A DNA stretch of 64,000 bases from positions 1-64,000 of the forward strand of contig RWJK01001434.1 in assembly GCA_004335835.1 (NCBI GenBank), given 5' to 3'. This document shows, piece after piece, positions 50,121 to 60,352 of this stretch. Under the pieces are notes generated by a model. The model ran no database searches and was not told the DNA's origin. It saw nothing but the letters and a program-made list of their open reading frames with translations. The DNA comes from Scenedesmus sp. ARA3. Lineage: Eukaryota > Chlorophyta > Chlorophyceae > Sphaeropleales > Scenedesmaceae. The stretch's first letter is position 1; every line of letters starts with the position of its first letter. The position numbers and the translations under genes are program-made.

Positions 50121-52994
50121 TTAGACGGACTTGGGCAGACGTGCAGCGATCATTTCCTTGCCGTGTTCCAAAAAGATGTCGAGCTCTTCCAGCAGCGCTT
50201 GCGTGCTGTTGACAGACTTGCCGCTGCTGTTGCTGCTCCTGCTGTCTGTTGCACTGCTTGTGTTGTTGTGTGCCTTGCGTGCCGCAGTGCGCTTGCTGTA
50301 GTCAGTAAGGTACTCGTTCGCCCTCTCTACCAGTGCCTTGGGCAAAGTGGCCTGTGCGTTCTTCTGTGTGGTGGCCCTGTGGTGGATCAAACAAGGCAGG
50401 GGGCAACACAAATAACACAACAAACAGTAAAGCCGCCGCGATTTAAGAACCATGGGCCAGCTGGTTCAAGGCTGAGCTCCAGCATGCAGGCCTGTACAGG
50501 TCAGCATCAGTGAAACACAGCAACGCGCAGCACCCATCAGGCCAGCTCACCCGTTTGCTGGCGTGGTGCTGCTGCCTTGCTGGTCCTCCTCGTGCCCCGG
50601 CTGCAGGTCATCCGATGGGCGCATGGCGATGATGGGCTTGCTGTTGGTGTTGGTGTTGGTGTTGGTGATGGTGTTCTTGGTGTTGGTGTTGGTGTTGGTG
50701 TTGGTGATGGTGTTCTTGGTGTTTATGATAGTGTTCTTGATGTTGGTGACGGTGGTGTTCACAGTTGGGGTGGTGGTGGGCCTGGTGTTGGTTGTTGTGG
50801 TGGTGTTCTTGTTGGTGGCGGTGGTGGTGGTGGTGGCGTCAATGGGGGTGGTGGTAGAGTTGGCGTTGGTCCTGTGTGCTGGAACACGGCAGCAGCCATT
50901 GTGCAGCAGCGGGAATGCAGCAGCATATTCAGCTAAATGTTTGGCAGGGTGTGCAACAACCTTTCTGACAAAGGGCAGCCATTGATCGTGGCGCATACGA
51001 CTGCAGTGCATTTATTGTACATGCAGGTGTGCGGTTACCTCAGAGCAGCAGCAGCCGCAGCAGCAGCAGCAGCAGCCGGCACTCACCCGGGGCCCTCGTC
51101 AACGGTGATGTCATCAGACGAAATGTATCTGCCCTTGCGGTTGTTGTAAGCTGTCTTGTTGCTGTATGCTGCCTGGTTGAGCTCAAAGTTCATGGTCAAA
51201 CTCTCCCTGCATACCACAGCAGCAGAGCACAGAAGCCCAGCATTGAAACAGTTTCAACAGAAGCCTGCAGTGCACACTACATCACATCCCACTGCAGTAA
51301 TCCTTTCCAGGTCAGTCAGGGGATTGCAGCAAAGATGGCTGGAATGCTGCAGGCTGGCAGCAAAGCTGCTTGCGGTCTGTGCATATATATGCGACCTGGC
51401 AGACAGAAGTCGAGCAGCGCTATGGGCAAGTGTAATGTATTGCTGGGCTGCCAGTGGGACACACAAATAATAACAGCACAGAGCAGAGTGTTGCTGCTGT
51501 GTACAACAACAGTGACGCTGCTGCACAGCTTGGCACAACTGCACAGCTGGACGTGTGGCTGTGTGATATTGTGATTGTGAACTCACATCAAGCTTGTCTT
51601 GCCGCTGTTGATGCTGCCAATGACTGTCAGGTGCGTGTTGCGTGTGTGGGCCACAGCAGAGGTGCTGCTCTCGCCGCCAGTCCTCAGGGATGCCGTTGGT
51701 GCGCCACATGCCGTGGATGTTGCGTTGTTCTGGGCGCTCAGCTTGGCATCAGAGGTGCTGGCGGCACTGCAGGTGAGAAGCAGTGAGCCAGTGATGCAGC
51801 AGGCATGAGATTGACAGATGTTGCTGCAAATGACAGGCAGCACTGCACAGCACGCCTGCAACTACACCTATGATGATGATGCGCCAGGCCACTGCGCATA
51901 CAGCTGTGTTAGGGGGTGTGCTTGTAGCGTACAAGCAGGTGTCGCTGAGCATCTAAGCAGCTCTGCAGTGCCTTGTCTCGAAGCTGGCATCTAAGCAGCT
52001 CTGCAGTGCCTTGTCGCTGAGCTGGCGAACATCTGTTGGGTGGTGTTTGCTGTGCTGGGACTTGGCAGGCAGTGCCAGCATCTCACACACCTGGCAGACG
52101 TGCTGCAGAAAGGGCTGGACTTGCGGCTCGGGGTGTCAATGGTGGTGGTGGTGGTGGTGGTGGTGGTGGTGGGGGCCTTCGCGGCAGTTGCTGTTGATTC
52201 GACAGGTGTGTGGGTGCCCTTGAGCAGTACACCGTACCACCTGCAGAGCAACAGGACAAATCACTCAGCAAGGGCCATCAATGATTGGATGGCTTGTCAA
52301 GCACAACATATGCAAGCTAGGTTGTTGTTGGTTGCCAGAGTTCAGAGCCATTGCTGGACCTGCCAGGCTGCTACTGCTACTGCTACTGCTGCAGCCTGGA
52401 CATCAACTGGTGGCACTGACGAGCAGCACTGCCACGCCATATCAAACAAGAAGCTGCATCTATGCTTCTTGCGTTTGGATTGGCTATTACTCACTCGGTG
52501 CAAGCCGAACGGATGCCGCTGAAGCCTGCTGATGCCAATCCAGTAATGTACAGCAGCACGAGTGCGAGCTGCTGCAGAAGAGCCTTGGAGGCAGTGGTCA
52601 TGCTGTAGGCGTAGCGGATAAAGCGCGTCATCACGCCCACAGCTGCCCCATTGGGCCTCCGGAATGCACGGGACGCCACGTTGCAAACTGCCAGAGCTCT
52701 TGGCACCACGGAAGTGCGTCCTGCAATCCTGCCACAGCCACGCACTAGTGCCAAACCTGCAGCAATGTACAAGTAGACTCCAAGCAGAATCCAAGCCAGC
52801 CCAAACCAGCTTGAAGACAAGGTTAGCACGAACGAACAGCTGCCCAACATCACAGTCACCGGCTTGTCAGACGTCCAGGAGCCCCGCGCGAGCTTATGCG
52901 TGAGCTTAAGGCATGCAGTGAAACCAGCCGTGTAAATTGCAAGCAGGAGTGCGAGAGTGTTCAGCACAGTAGAGTCCAAATTGATGTGGAAGGC
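50121..52994 (-). CDS. multi-spanning membrane protein with a C-terminal P-loop region (unknown function, 5' end unresolved)
   Basis: Six minus-strand exons keep phase: 52994-52495, 52240-52091, 51766-51587, 51206-51087, 50871-50551, 50376-50121; 508 residues without the N terminus, whose first exon I could not place (the frame is open to about 53140 but has no Met). Exon 1 codes about four membrane helices (LNTLALLLAIYTAGFTACL, TVMLGSCSFVLTL, AWILLGVYLYIAAGLALV, LLQQLALVLLYITGLASAG). A poly-Thr tract from (GGT)n on the plus strand follows. Exon 3 ends with LTVIGSINSGKTSLM, a Walker A match, and exon 4 continues ESLTMNFELNQAAYSNKTAY and DDITVDEGPG. Then an Asn/Thr-rich low-complexity run and a helical C terminus (LVERANEYLTDYSKRTAAR, LLEELDIFLEHGKEMIAARL). 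No NKxD motif is seen, so a full GTPase domain is not shown. Confidence 0.6.
51950..52015. repeat. 28-bp direct duplication in an intron of the P-loop gene
   Basis: CATCTAAGCAGCTCTGCAGT followed by GCCTTGTC occurs at 51950-51977 and 51988-52015 (period 38). The copies are identical. They lie between the exons at 52091 and 51766 on the minus strand. Confidence 0.95.
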
Positions 52995-53737
52995 CTGAAA
53001 AGCAGCAGTTTGCCAAGAGTGACTGGTTGCAGATTGTAGACGTAGCAAAACGAGTTGTGCAGAAATTGAGCGGCGTTGAGAAAGTCTGGAGCATCTAGCT
53101 AAGCAGTTCTTAGTATGCGTAGCTCATGACAACCTAACCGTGTTTTTGCTCAGCTTTGCCACGAATACCCCTCCATAGCCGACAACAATTCAATTAAATA
53201 AATGTAACTCAGCTAATACATACATGCACAACTCCACAGACTGCACTTGAAAAAGATGGTACGCTTGTTGTCTTGGCACTGCCAGGCCTGGCAGCAGAGC
53301 TAGACAGCAGCACATACGATCTACCGCCAAAGTTGGACTAATACAAGCGCTGCGGTTGAACAAAGCCAAACATATCCGACCAATATACCGGAAGCAGCTG
53401 CAATTGTAAGCAACACAACAGCTCAGTGGCAACTGGCCCAACATTGCCCAGCAACCGTCGTGACAGTGCTTGATGCTGCAGCCAGCAGCCTAAGCAGAAA
53501 GGAGCAAGCTGCCTGTGCAGACGTTCTTGACACTTGCAGACTGTACGTGTATCAAGCACGCTTCACCTTCAAGCATGTTGTGCAAACCACATCACACCAA
53601 AGTCGCAGCAGCTGCTGCTGACCCGCAGCTGCTGTTGTGGGACACATCTTGTGCTATCCCTCACCCAACAGCCCACCGAATTCAAACAAAGTGAACACAC
53701 AAGCTGCTACAGCTACAGCATGCACTGCCGAGCCCTG
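52995..53737. other. no supported gene; upstream side of the P-loop gene
   Basis: The missing first exon of the P-loop gene is probably here, but no Met-bearing exon with a phase-0 donor stood out. The sequence is otherwise unique, with no repeat or family match. Confidence 0.4.
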
Positions 53738-54521
53738 CTACTGCCGCTTGTCGCTCAGCATTGGCTGCTGGCTGCTGTAGCCTGCAAACAAAATGCATGC
53801 GCCGATGGTCAGCAGCACCAGCAGCGCCACCACCACCAGCAGCTCAAAGCTAAAGTACGACTGCAGCGATCGAAGTGCAGCACAGGGCTGATGTGGCTGA
53901 AGACGGCGTCGGTGCCGCTGCACAGCACCAGCGCAGTGAACTCCAGCACAGTGGGCGACACGCTGACAGTGGGCGACACACACGCAGCCCAAGCACCTGC
54001 AGCACCTGCAGCAGCAGCAGCAGCAGCACCGGCAGCGCCAGTCGCATGAGTATCTGTTAACGGGGAGTTCGCAGAGTTTCGATGATGTAATGCAGAGGTG
54101 ATAGCAGAAAAGAGAGGAGCTGGCAGACGAGCTATGCACACAGGTAGAAGCAGTCAGCCGTATGCGTAATGCTTCTAGCGATGCATGCGGCACCGATTTC
54201 CTACTGGTGGCTGCGTGCCACCTGCTTGCCTGCCCTGCTTGCCAGCCCTCGCATCACGCCGCGCACCTCCTCGCTGATCGTGCTGACCAGCAGCTGCTTT
54301 GTGGTGATGCCCTCAGCGCACAAACCACCCAGTTCTGGGACATCACCGCATGCACAGAGCCCGCGCAGCTGCACAGCACAGCATGCCGCCTGTCACCGTG
54401 TTGAGCAGCGTGAACTGACGCCTGCTGCTGCTATGCAGGCACGTTTGCTGTGTTGGCTGCAATGTGCAGGATGCCACGAACAGCAGATTCGATAGTCCAT
54501 GGGGCTGGGGTTGCCCAGAAC
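53738..54521 (-). CDS. poorly resolved minus-strand gene: Cys-containing helical exon(s) and a C-terminal membrane helix
   Basis: Two exons join in phase: 54521-54443 (FWATPAPWTIESAVRGILHI) and 54368-54222 (LRGLCACGDVPELGGLCAEG, then ITTKQLLVSTISEEVRGVMRG). The second could end the protein at a TAG (54203-54201) or splice at 54222. Downstream lies clear coding-style sequence, VLEFTALVLCSGTDAVFSHI then SPVLHFD (about 53970-53885), and, in a different frame, SYFSFELLVVVALLVLLTIG followed by YSSQQPMLSDKRQ and a stop at 53738. One missing base near 53880 would join the last two, so a frameshift or sequencing error is suspected. Whether all parts form one gene is unclear. An upstream exon around 54906-54740 (MVRRHADGLTLCPVTTGNRP) is possible but does not fit the phase. 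I do not recognise the family. Confidence 0.35.
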
Positions 54522-55434
54522 CTGCGGTTGGCACAATGGAAACACCATGGAAAGTGTTAGAGGGTGAGATGAGATGAGCAACTGGGCAGGATCCTGCGGA
54601 TGCAAGTGCAAGTAGACGCGCACTCATGCCAGCGTGTTTGTGCGCAGGCAGTTGGATGCACACGTTTGCTGCCCTAGCCAACGGTGCAGGCTCACACAAA
54701 CCGTGCAGGCATTGCACATTGCCCTGTGCATGCCGTCTTTGCATTGGTGCTCTCTCTGCTGCCGCAGCATTGAGCTGGTCAAGGCATCTGATGCCTGTTC
54801 CATCATTGACATGCCAGGCAGCCCGGTCGTGGGGCTTTTTATTCCAAGGTCCACTCTCGACCTGGAAGGCCTGTTGCCTGTTGTCACAGGACAAAGGGTC
54901 AAGCCATCTGCATGTCGCCTGACCATCAGGCTGGTATCAGCAGCGACATGCAGATGACAGGCTTGATCCTTTGCACCCTCCAGCAGCAGCTTTTGCATAC
55001 ATTGCAGGTCCCCATACTTGTTACATGGCTTCATTGTATGCCAAGTGAGCAGCAGCAGGCCCAGGGGCAGCAATCAGCAGGGTGAATCCCGTCGAGGCTG
55101 CTGGCCCGAGCAGTACTGCCTGTACACAGCAAGCTTCAGCAACGTTGCACATGCATGTCAGCGACCATCGCACGCGGCCTGTCAAGGCGTCGACTGCATA
55201 TTGCGAACAACTTCGCAACTGACCTGGCATATGACGTGCGTACAACAGCAGCATCACCTGGTATTACGTCTGGCTGAACGCATCGCAAGTAAGGATTGGG
55301 CAGAAACACGTTTAATTATCGATTCAGTCGTTGTTAAACATTGTCTTACGTTGACGTTTAAAAGGTCTGCTGTCGCATCAAGCAAGCACTTCTGTACACT
55401 CGCAAGTGCCTCTGCCTGATCAGTGCTTGATTCA
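54522..55434. other. divergent region upstream of tafazzin
   Basis: Contains the possible first exon of the minus-strand gene and the tafazzin promoter. A plus-strand open stretch at 54770-54957 follows a good acceptor-like TCTCTCTGCTGCCGCAG but joins nothing I can identify. Confidence 0.3.
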
Positions 55435-58400
55435 ATGGATAGTCTGCTAGACTTCGATCAGGAGTACCTAGAGCCTCCTTGGGGCCCTTACGGTCGGGAC
55501 CTGACCCTAGGCATCGTCTCAATGGCCAGCAAATTCATCCTGCAAGTGCTAAACAGCACAAAGGTGATCAACCATGAAACATACAAGGAGCTAGTGCACA
55601 ACCGCCCAGAGGGAGTGGGACTGCTGACCATCAGCAATCACACCAGGTGCGTCACAGGCTGCAGTACCTGCTGTGCTGCTACTGCTGTCATCCAGCAATC
55701 TACTATGCAAGGCGACGGCTGTGCTGCTCTTGGCATGCTTGATGAAGTAAGAGTATGTAAGCTGTCCGCATAAGCCGTAGGGGTAGGCAGCAGCGTGCCA
55801 GGCGCAGCAGTATGCAGCCAAGAGCCACTCCCAGCACTGCCCTGCCATGGCCCTCTTGTACTGTGCATGTGCAGCATATGAGCCTCTGCTGCAAGGAGCA
55901 CCGCAGTATGTGTGAAGGCCGACTACTTGTAGCAGCTGCTCAGCAGTGTCTGGTCACCCCTTATGATGCTCCTCATCACTAAGCGGCTGCCTGCAGGGTT
56001 GCAGGCTGCGCCACAGCCAGTCAGCGTGTACTGCTGCATTCGAATCAAAACAGCCACCAAGTCAACTGCGCCAGGCAGTCCGCACATCTGCTCCTACCAC
56101 CGGCTGAGCGACGATGCTCTGTTGAGTTACCTTTGCGCATCTGCATCTGTGATTCACATGTGCTGCTGCTGCTGCTGCTGCTGGGCTGCAGCACGTTTGA
56201 TGACCCTGGGCTGCCGTGTGCGATGCTGCCGTGGCACTTCTTCTGGACGGAGCACAGCCACTGCAAGAACCGCTGGACCATGTGCGCCAGCGACATCTGC
56301 TTCACCAACGAGGTCTTCAGGTGCGGCGCTTGGGGAGGGGGCCGGGTGAAAGCACAAGCAGTGGACAGCAGCGTGCAGCAGTGTGTAAGTGCAGCTGCTT
56401 CACCAACGAGGTCTTCATGTGCGGCACTGCGACGATCAAGGTCCCACTGCAATGTACAGCAACCTGCAGCAGTGCCTACGTGGCTAGTGACTGGACATGT
56501 AGCACAGCAATGCTCAGCAGCACAGTGTACGGCAGTGCCTGCATCTAGCTGCTTTCACCAGCGAGGTCTTCCAGTCCGGCGCTGGCAGGGATGGACAGCA
56601 CAGCAATGTACAGCAGTGTACAGGAATGTACAGCAATGTACAGAATTAGCGTTACATACAGCGCTGTACAGCAGTTTGCCTGCTGAGTTGCTGCAGCTGT
56701 TACTCAGCAGTGCAAGCAGAGTCGAGCAGCAGTGGTGCAAGCATACGTCAGACAGCAGTGAGCAGGCAGTGCTCAGCTGGCGGCAGCAGCGGCTGCAGCG
56801 AGTGACACTATTGTAGACGTACATACCGACACCAGCGATACGTGCTGCCTTGGCTGCCCAGCCGCCATGCAGGCTGCTGCAATGTGCAATTGCTGTGTCT
56901 CTAAACCCTATTCAAGTATTCATCATCCTCCTTGCTGACACTTGCGTACTACATAATCCATTGCAGGCAGTTCTTCCTCAATGGCAAGACGCTGCCAGTG
57001 GAGCGGGGTGCAGGCGTAGGCCAGCGCATCATGGGCGTGGCTGCACGGGCGCTGGCGCAGGGCGAGTGGCTGCACATCTTCCCTGAGGGCCGCGTCACGC
57101 CTGACGGGCGCGTGGGCCCCTTCAGGCAGGGCATTGGGCGGCTGGTGTGTGACGCCAAGGCGGCAGCAGGCGGCAGGTGGGTGACTCTGAAACAGGCAGT
57201 TGTGGCGCAGGACGCTGCCTGCTTTGTGGTTGTGTCACATGTCATGCGTGCAGCAGCAGAGTATAGGCTTGTTTTCCTGCACAAGTGCCGCATGCGGTAA
57301 GCTCAGGGGCAGTGGCTGCACATCTTCCCTGAGGGGCGCGTGAGGCCTGATGGGCGGGTGGGGCCCTTCAGGCAGGGCATAGGGCGGCTGGTGTGTGACG
57401 CCAAGGCAGCAGCAGGCGGCAGGTGGGGGCAACAGGGAGCTTGGGGCCTGGCTGTGCATCGCAAGGTGGCGCCTGCTGTGTGTGCGACGCTATGTGCGCG
57501 GTGGCAAAGTGCACAGATGGCCATTGTCGCAAAGGCACCTGAACCTGTTTGTGTGTCGCATCTGCATCGCATCTGTTTGCGTTGCAGATGGCGATGCGCT
57601 CGCCATTCCTGGCATTGTTTTCCGACATCTGCCATAAATCAGGTCTTTGGGTGCTGCTAGTGCCTGCGCTGCACAAATCATCACATGCATTTTGCTGGAC
57701 AATGTACGCATTCTGCTGTAGCTGTTCATACATGTGTGACAAGTTTGTACTGCGTGTGTAACACCTCTCTGCAGGGACCCAGTCATCCTGCCCTTCTTCC
57801 ACAGCCACATGTCCCGCGTGATGCCCTTCAAGTCGGCAGTCCCCCGTGCGGGACACACCGTGACGGTGGCTGTGGGCCAGCCGCTGGAGCTGGGACACAT
57901 CACATGCAGGTGCAACCAGCCAGGTGAGCAGCCAGGGTGCAGGTTAAGGTTGTGGATGACTTGCCGCACCAGAACAGGCCAGCCTCAGCCGCTGGCTCCG
58001 GGACACGACACCTGCAGGTACAACCAGCCAGGTGAGCAGCCAGGTCGCTTGGTGCAGGTGTTGGTCTGGTTTTCATCACTGGCATGCAGTGCGGCTTGGC
58101 TGCTGAGCTGGCCTGCCGCAGCTGTTGAGCTGCTGAGCAGGGGTCTCACCACAGGCAGGTGGGCAGGCAGCACAGCTGGCTGTTCTCTGTTGCCGCATGG
58201 TATGTGTGCTGGTATTAATCCAGCTGCTGCTGCTGCTGTGTCGGACACGTGACTTACAGGTAGCCTCCTGCTACTCTGTATGCTGTGAGGTTCTTGGCCT
58301 GGGAATGCATAGTAAGACCAGTGCATTTCGTCAGTGCCCAGATGTGGTGCTGTGGTAGCAGTGCAACTGCTGCTGGTTGTCGCCGTGGCTGTGTGCGCCT

Positions 58401-58687
58401 CTGACGAGATTTTTTCCTGCCGGGGGCGTTGCTGCGCATGCAGGCGAGGACCAGCAGCAGGTGTGGCGCGACATTGCAGCAGCAATGCAGCACGCGGTGC
58501 AGCAGCTAGAACCGCAGGTGCCGCCAAACCCTAACCAGGTGGAGGAGCGGGCGGATGTGCGGGAGTGGGAGGAGCGGTATCAGGAGCGGCTGCGGCAGCG
58601 GCGGCAGCAGCAGCTGCCTGAAGCAGTGCTGATGCAGCAGCACCCTGTGGCTGGTGCTGCAGCAGCAGCGCCAGGCAACGGCTGGCT

Positions 58688-58786
<99 letters not shown>

Positions 58787-59015
58787 CAGAGGTGCTGTGT
58801 TACTTCCTGGGTGGCAGCAGATACAGCAGCTGCAGCGGCCTGAGGTAGAAGAGGGTGAAGAGCAGCTCACAGTCGCCTCCATTGGCAGCAGTGCAGTAGT
58901 GCAGCTGAGCCGGCGGCAGCACCGGCTGGGAGCTGACTGGGTGTGGTGGCGGTTGCTGACAGCAGGCTTTGCCCAGCAGCAGCAACAGCAACTAGAGCAG
59001 AAGCAAGTCCTTTAA
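55435..59015 (+). CDS. TAZ: tafazzin-type phospholipid-lysophospholipid transacylase with a poly-Gln C-terminal extension
   Basis: Five exons: 55435-55646, 56192-56320, 56967-57176, 57775-57923, 58444-59015; 423 residues (human about 262-292), phases consistent. Tafazzin remodels cardiolipin acyl chains in mitochondrial membranes. The acyltransferase motif NHTSTFDDP (68-76, His69 and Asp74 of HX4D) spans the exon 1/2 junction; DICFTNEVF and then QFFLNGKTLPVERGAG, HIFPEGRV (150-157) and GIGRLVCDAK follow, then DPVILPFFHSHMSRVMP, all in family order. The C terminus is extended: a helical stretch (VWRDIAAAMQHAVQQLE), Arg/Glu-rich coiled-coil-like sequence, a (CAG)31 run coding Gln317-347, and a further 76 residues. 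Introns 2, 3 and 4 carry partial copies of the exon just before them. The start is the Met after a GTG-led open frame. Confidence 0.92.
56391..56580 (+). repeat. two partial copies of the end of tafazzin exon 2
   Basis: GCTTCACCAACGAGGTCTTC, the end of exon 2 (56299-56318), recurs at 56397 with ATGTGCGGC after it, and diverged at 56551 (CTTTCACCAGCGAGGTCTTC). The true donor AG|GTGCGG has become ATGTGCGG or CAGTCCGG in the copies, so they are unlikely to splice. Confidence 0.9.
57301..57427 (+). repeat. near-complete copy of the 3' part of tafazzin exon 3 with its donor
   Basis: Offset by 246 bp from 57055-57181, the copy keeps TGGCTGCACATCTTCCCTGA and the whole run through GGCGGCAG with a gtgggg donor, so it still codes HIFPEGRV and GIGRLVCDAKAAAGG. 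It is preceded by CTCAG, a usable acceptor, but joining exon 2 or 3 to that acceptor breaks the frame. Confidence 0.95.
57979..58045 (+). repeat. copy of the end of tafazzin exon 4 with its donor
   Basis: The stretch 57876-57938 (GCCGCTGGAGCTGGGACACA, then CAACCAGCCAGGTGAGCAGC) recurs at 57981-58045 with about seven changes and the same gtgagc donor. The copied block crosses the exon 4 / intron 4 junction. Confidence 0.9.
58692..58784 (+). repeat. pure (CAG)31 run, coding poly-Gln in tafazzin
   Basis: Thirty-one uninterrupted CAG codons sit between CTAGAG and GACAGA in the last exon. Frame is kept. No interruption by CAA is present, which is the unstable form of such a run. Confidence 0.95.
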
Positions 59016-59658
59016 TACTCGCTCAGTGCTGACTTTAACGTTTGAAAGCGAAAGGGCCGTGCCGTGTTTGGCAGTACAAGCCCCCGGGTGACAAGGGTGA
59101 CTAGGCCATTGGACATGAGCCCGATACCCTACTACGAACAGGTTGTGCGCTGACAGTGATGAGTTGATGTCACTACTTTCAGTACTCAGACCCCCTGTCA
59201 GCGTGCGGATGCGACAGTCATCCTCATAACCATCATCGCTTGCTTGGGTTGTAGTCGTACCCGCATGTGTGGTGCTGTTGCACGGTTGAGATGATCATTG
59301 TTGCATTGATTTCCTGAATATGCGCTTTTGAGCAGTTTTTGTACACCGGCCTGTGAAGGAGAGCTTGGCTAATATGGGGGCCGTGAATGCAGTGGCTGTG
59401 CTGGCGAATCATGCTGATAATACTTCGACCTTGCACCTATGACAAACAATGCTTCGCCCAAGGCGTGCCGAGAGCGCGTACTAAAGGAGCTGCTGCACAG
59501 CAGCTACAATTCTGAAGCAGCCAATAGCCACAGCTCCTGTGGCAGCAGGGACAAATAGAAGCAGCACATACGCCACGCAGTAACTCTGCGCCATCCGCTC
59601 AGCAGCTCAGCAGGAGCAGCAACAATCCTGGCAACCCTGTAGCAGCAGCAGCAACGCT
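59016..59658. other. intergenic region before the histidine kinase, no gene seen
   Basis: Unique sequence containing the tafazzin 3' UTR and the kinase promoter; short CAG words near 59640 lead into the start codon. Confidence 0.45.
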
Positions 59659-60293
59659 ATGGAGCTAGAGATGAACCCATTCAGCCTGGCCTTCAGGTCA
59701 CCACAAGTGGAGGGCGAATTCCTGCAGGTGATTCCTAAATGAGCAGCAACTGTGCATCACCAACATGCGTCAGCCAGTTTGCAGTTGGCGCAAGCAGCTG
59801 GTGTGAAGGCAGCAGGGCATCACAGCAGCGTGCGCAGCATTCGCGTTGCATGGTCACGCATGCGCCATTAATTTCACACTGGTTTGGAATTCAGAGGTTG
59901 TGCAGACCTTGGTGCTGCACCTGATGTGTATGAGTGCATCGTGCTGAGGGCAGCACGGCGCATGCATGGCATGGGCCTTGATAGCCACATGCAAAGGGCG
60001 CTAAACAGTTGCTTCTTGCGCACACCAGGGCGTCAACTTGCGGCGTCGCTGCAAACCGTCTGCGTGAGCAGCCTGCCAAACTTTTGTTCTGCTGCTGCTT
60101 CTGCCACTGCCGCTGCTGCTGGTGCCTGCAGGAAGTGGCGAACAGGCGCTGGCCGGTGCTGATGTGGGTGTTTGCCTTTGACGTGTTCTGCTTCATGTTC
60201 CGCTTCATTGCGAAGCTCACCGTGGCAGCAGACCAAGGTGCGTAGCAGGCAGGCCAGGAAACAGCAGAGTTGCAGCAGCAGCAACAGTAGCAG

Positions 60294-60352
<59 letters not shown>

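Noticed and set aside
50630..50770. GTTGGT simple repeat as a separate minisatellite or regulatory array
   Set aside because: It is the coding strand complement of the Asn/Thr-rich exon of the P-loop gene and keeps that frame.
51900..52090. an extra exon in the P-loop gene with a hydrophobic stretch (AWRIIIIGVVAGVLCSAAC)
   Set aside because: Direct joining of the flanking exons keeps phase; adding this piece does not.
54634..54957. plus-strand frame with SIELVKASDACSIIDMPGSP and a good acceptor before it
   Set aside because: No partner exon or family; the opposite strand is also open, so it cannot be called.
57301..57427. tafazzin exon 3 copy as a functional alternative exon
   Set aside because: The phase of its only acceptor does not fit exon 2 or exon 3, so inclusion would shift the frame.
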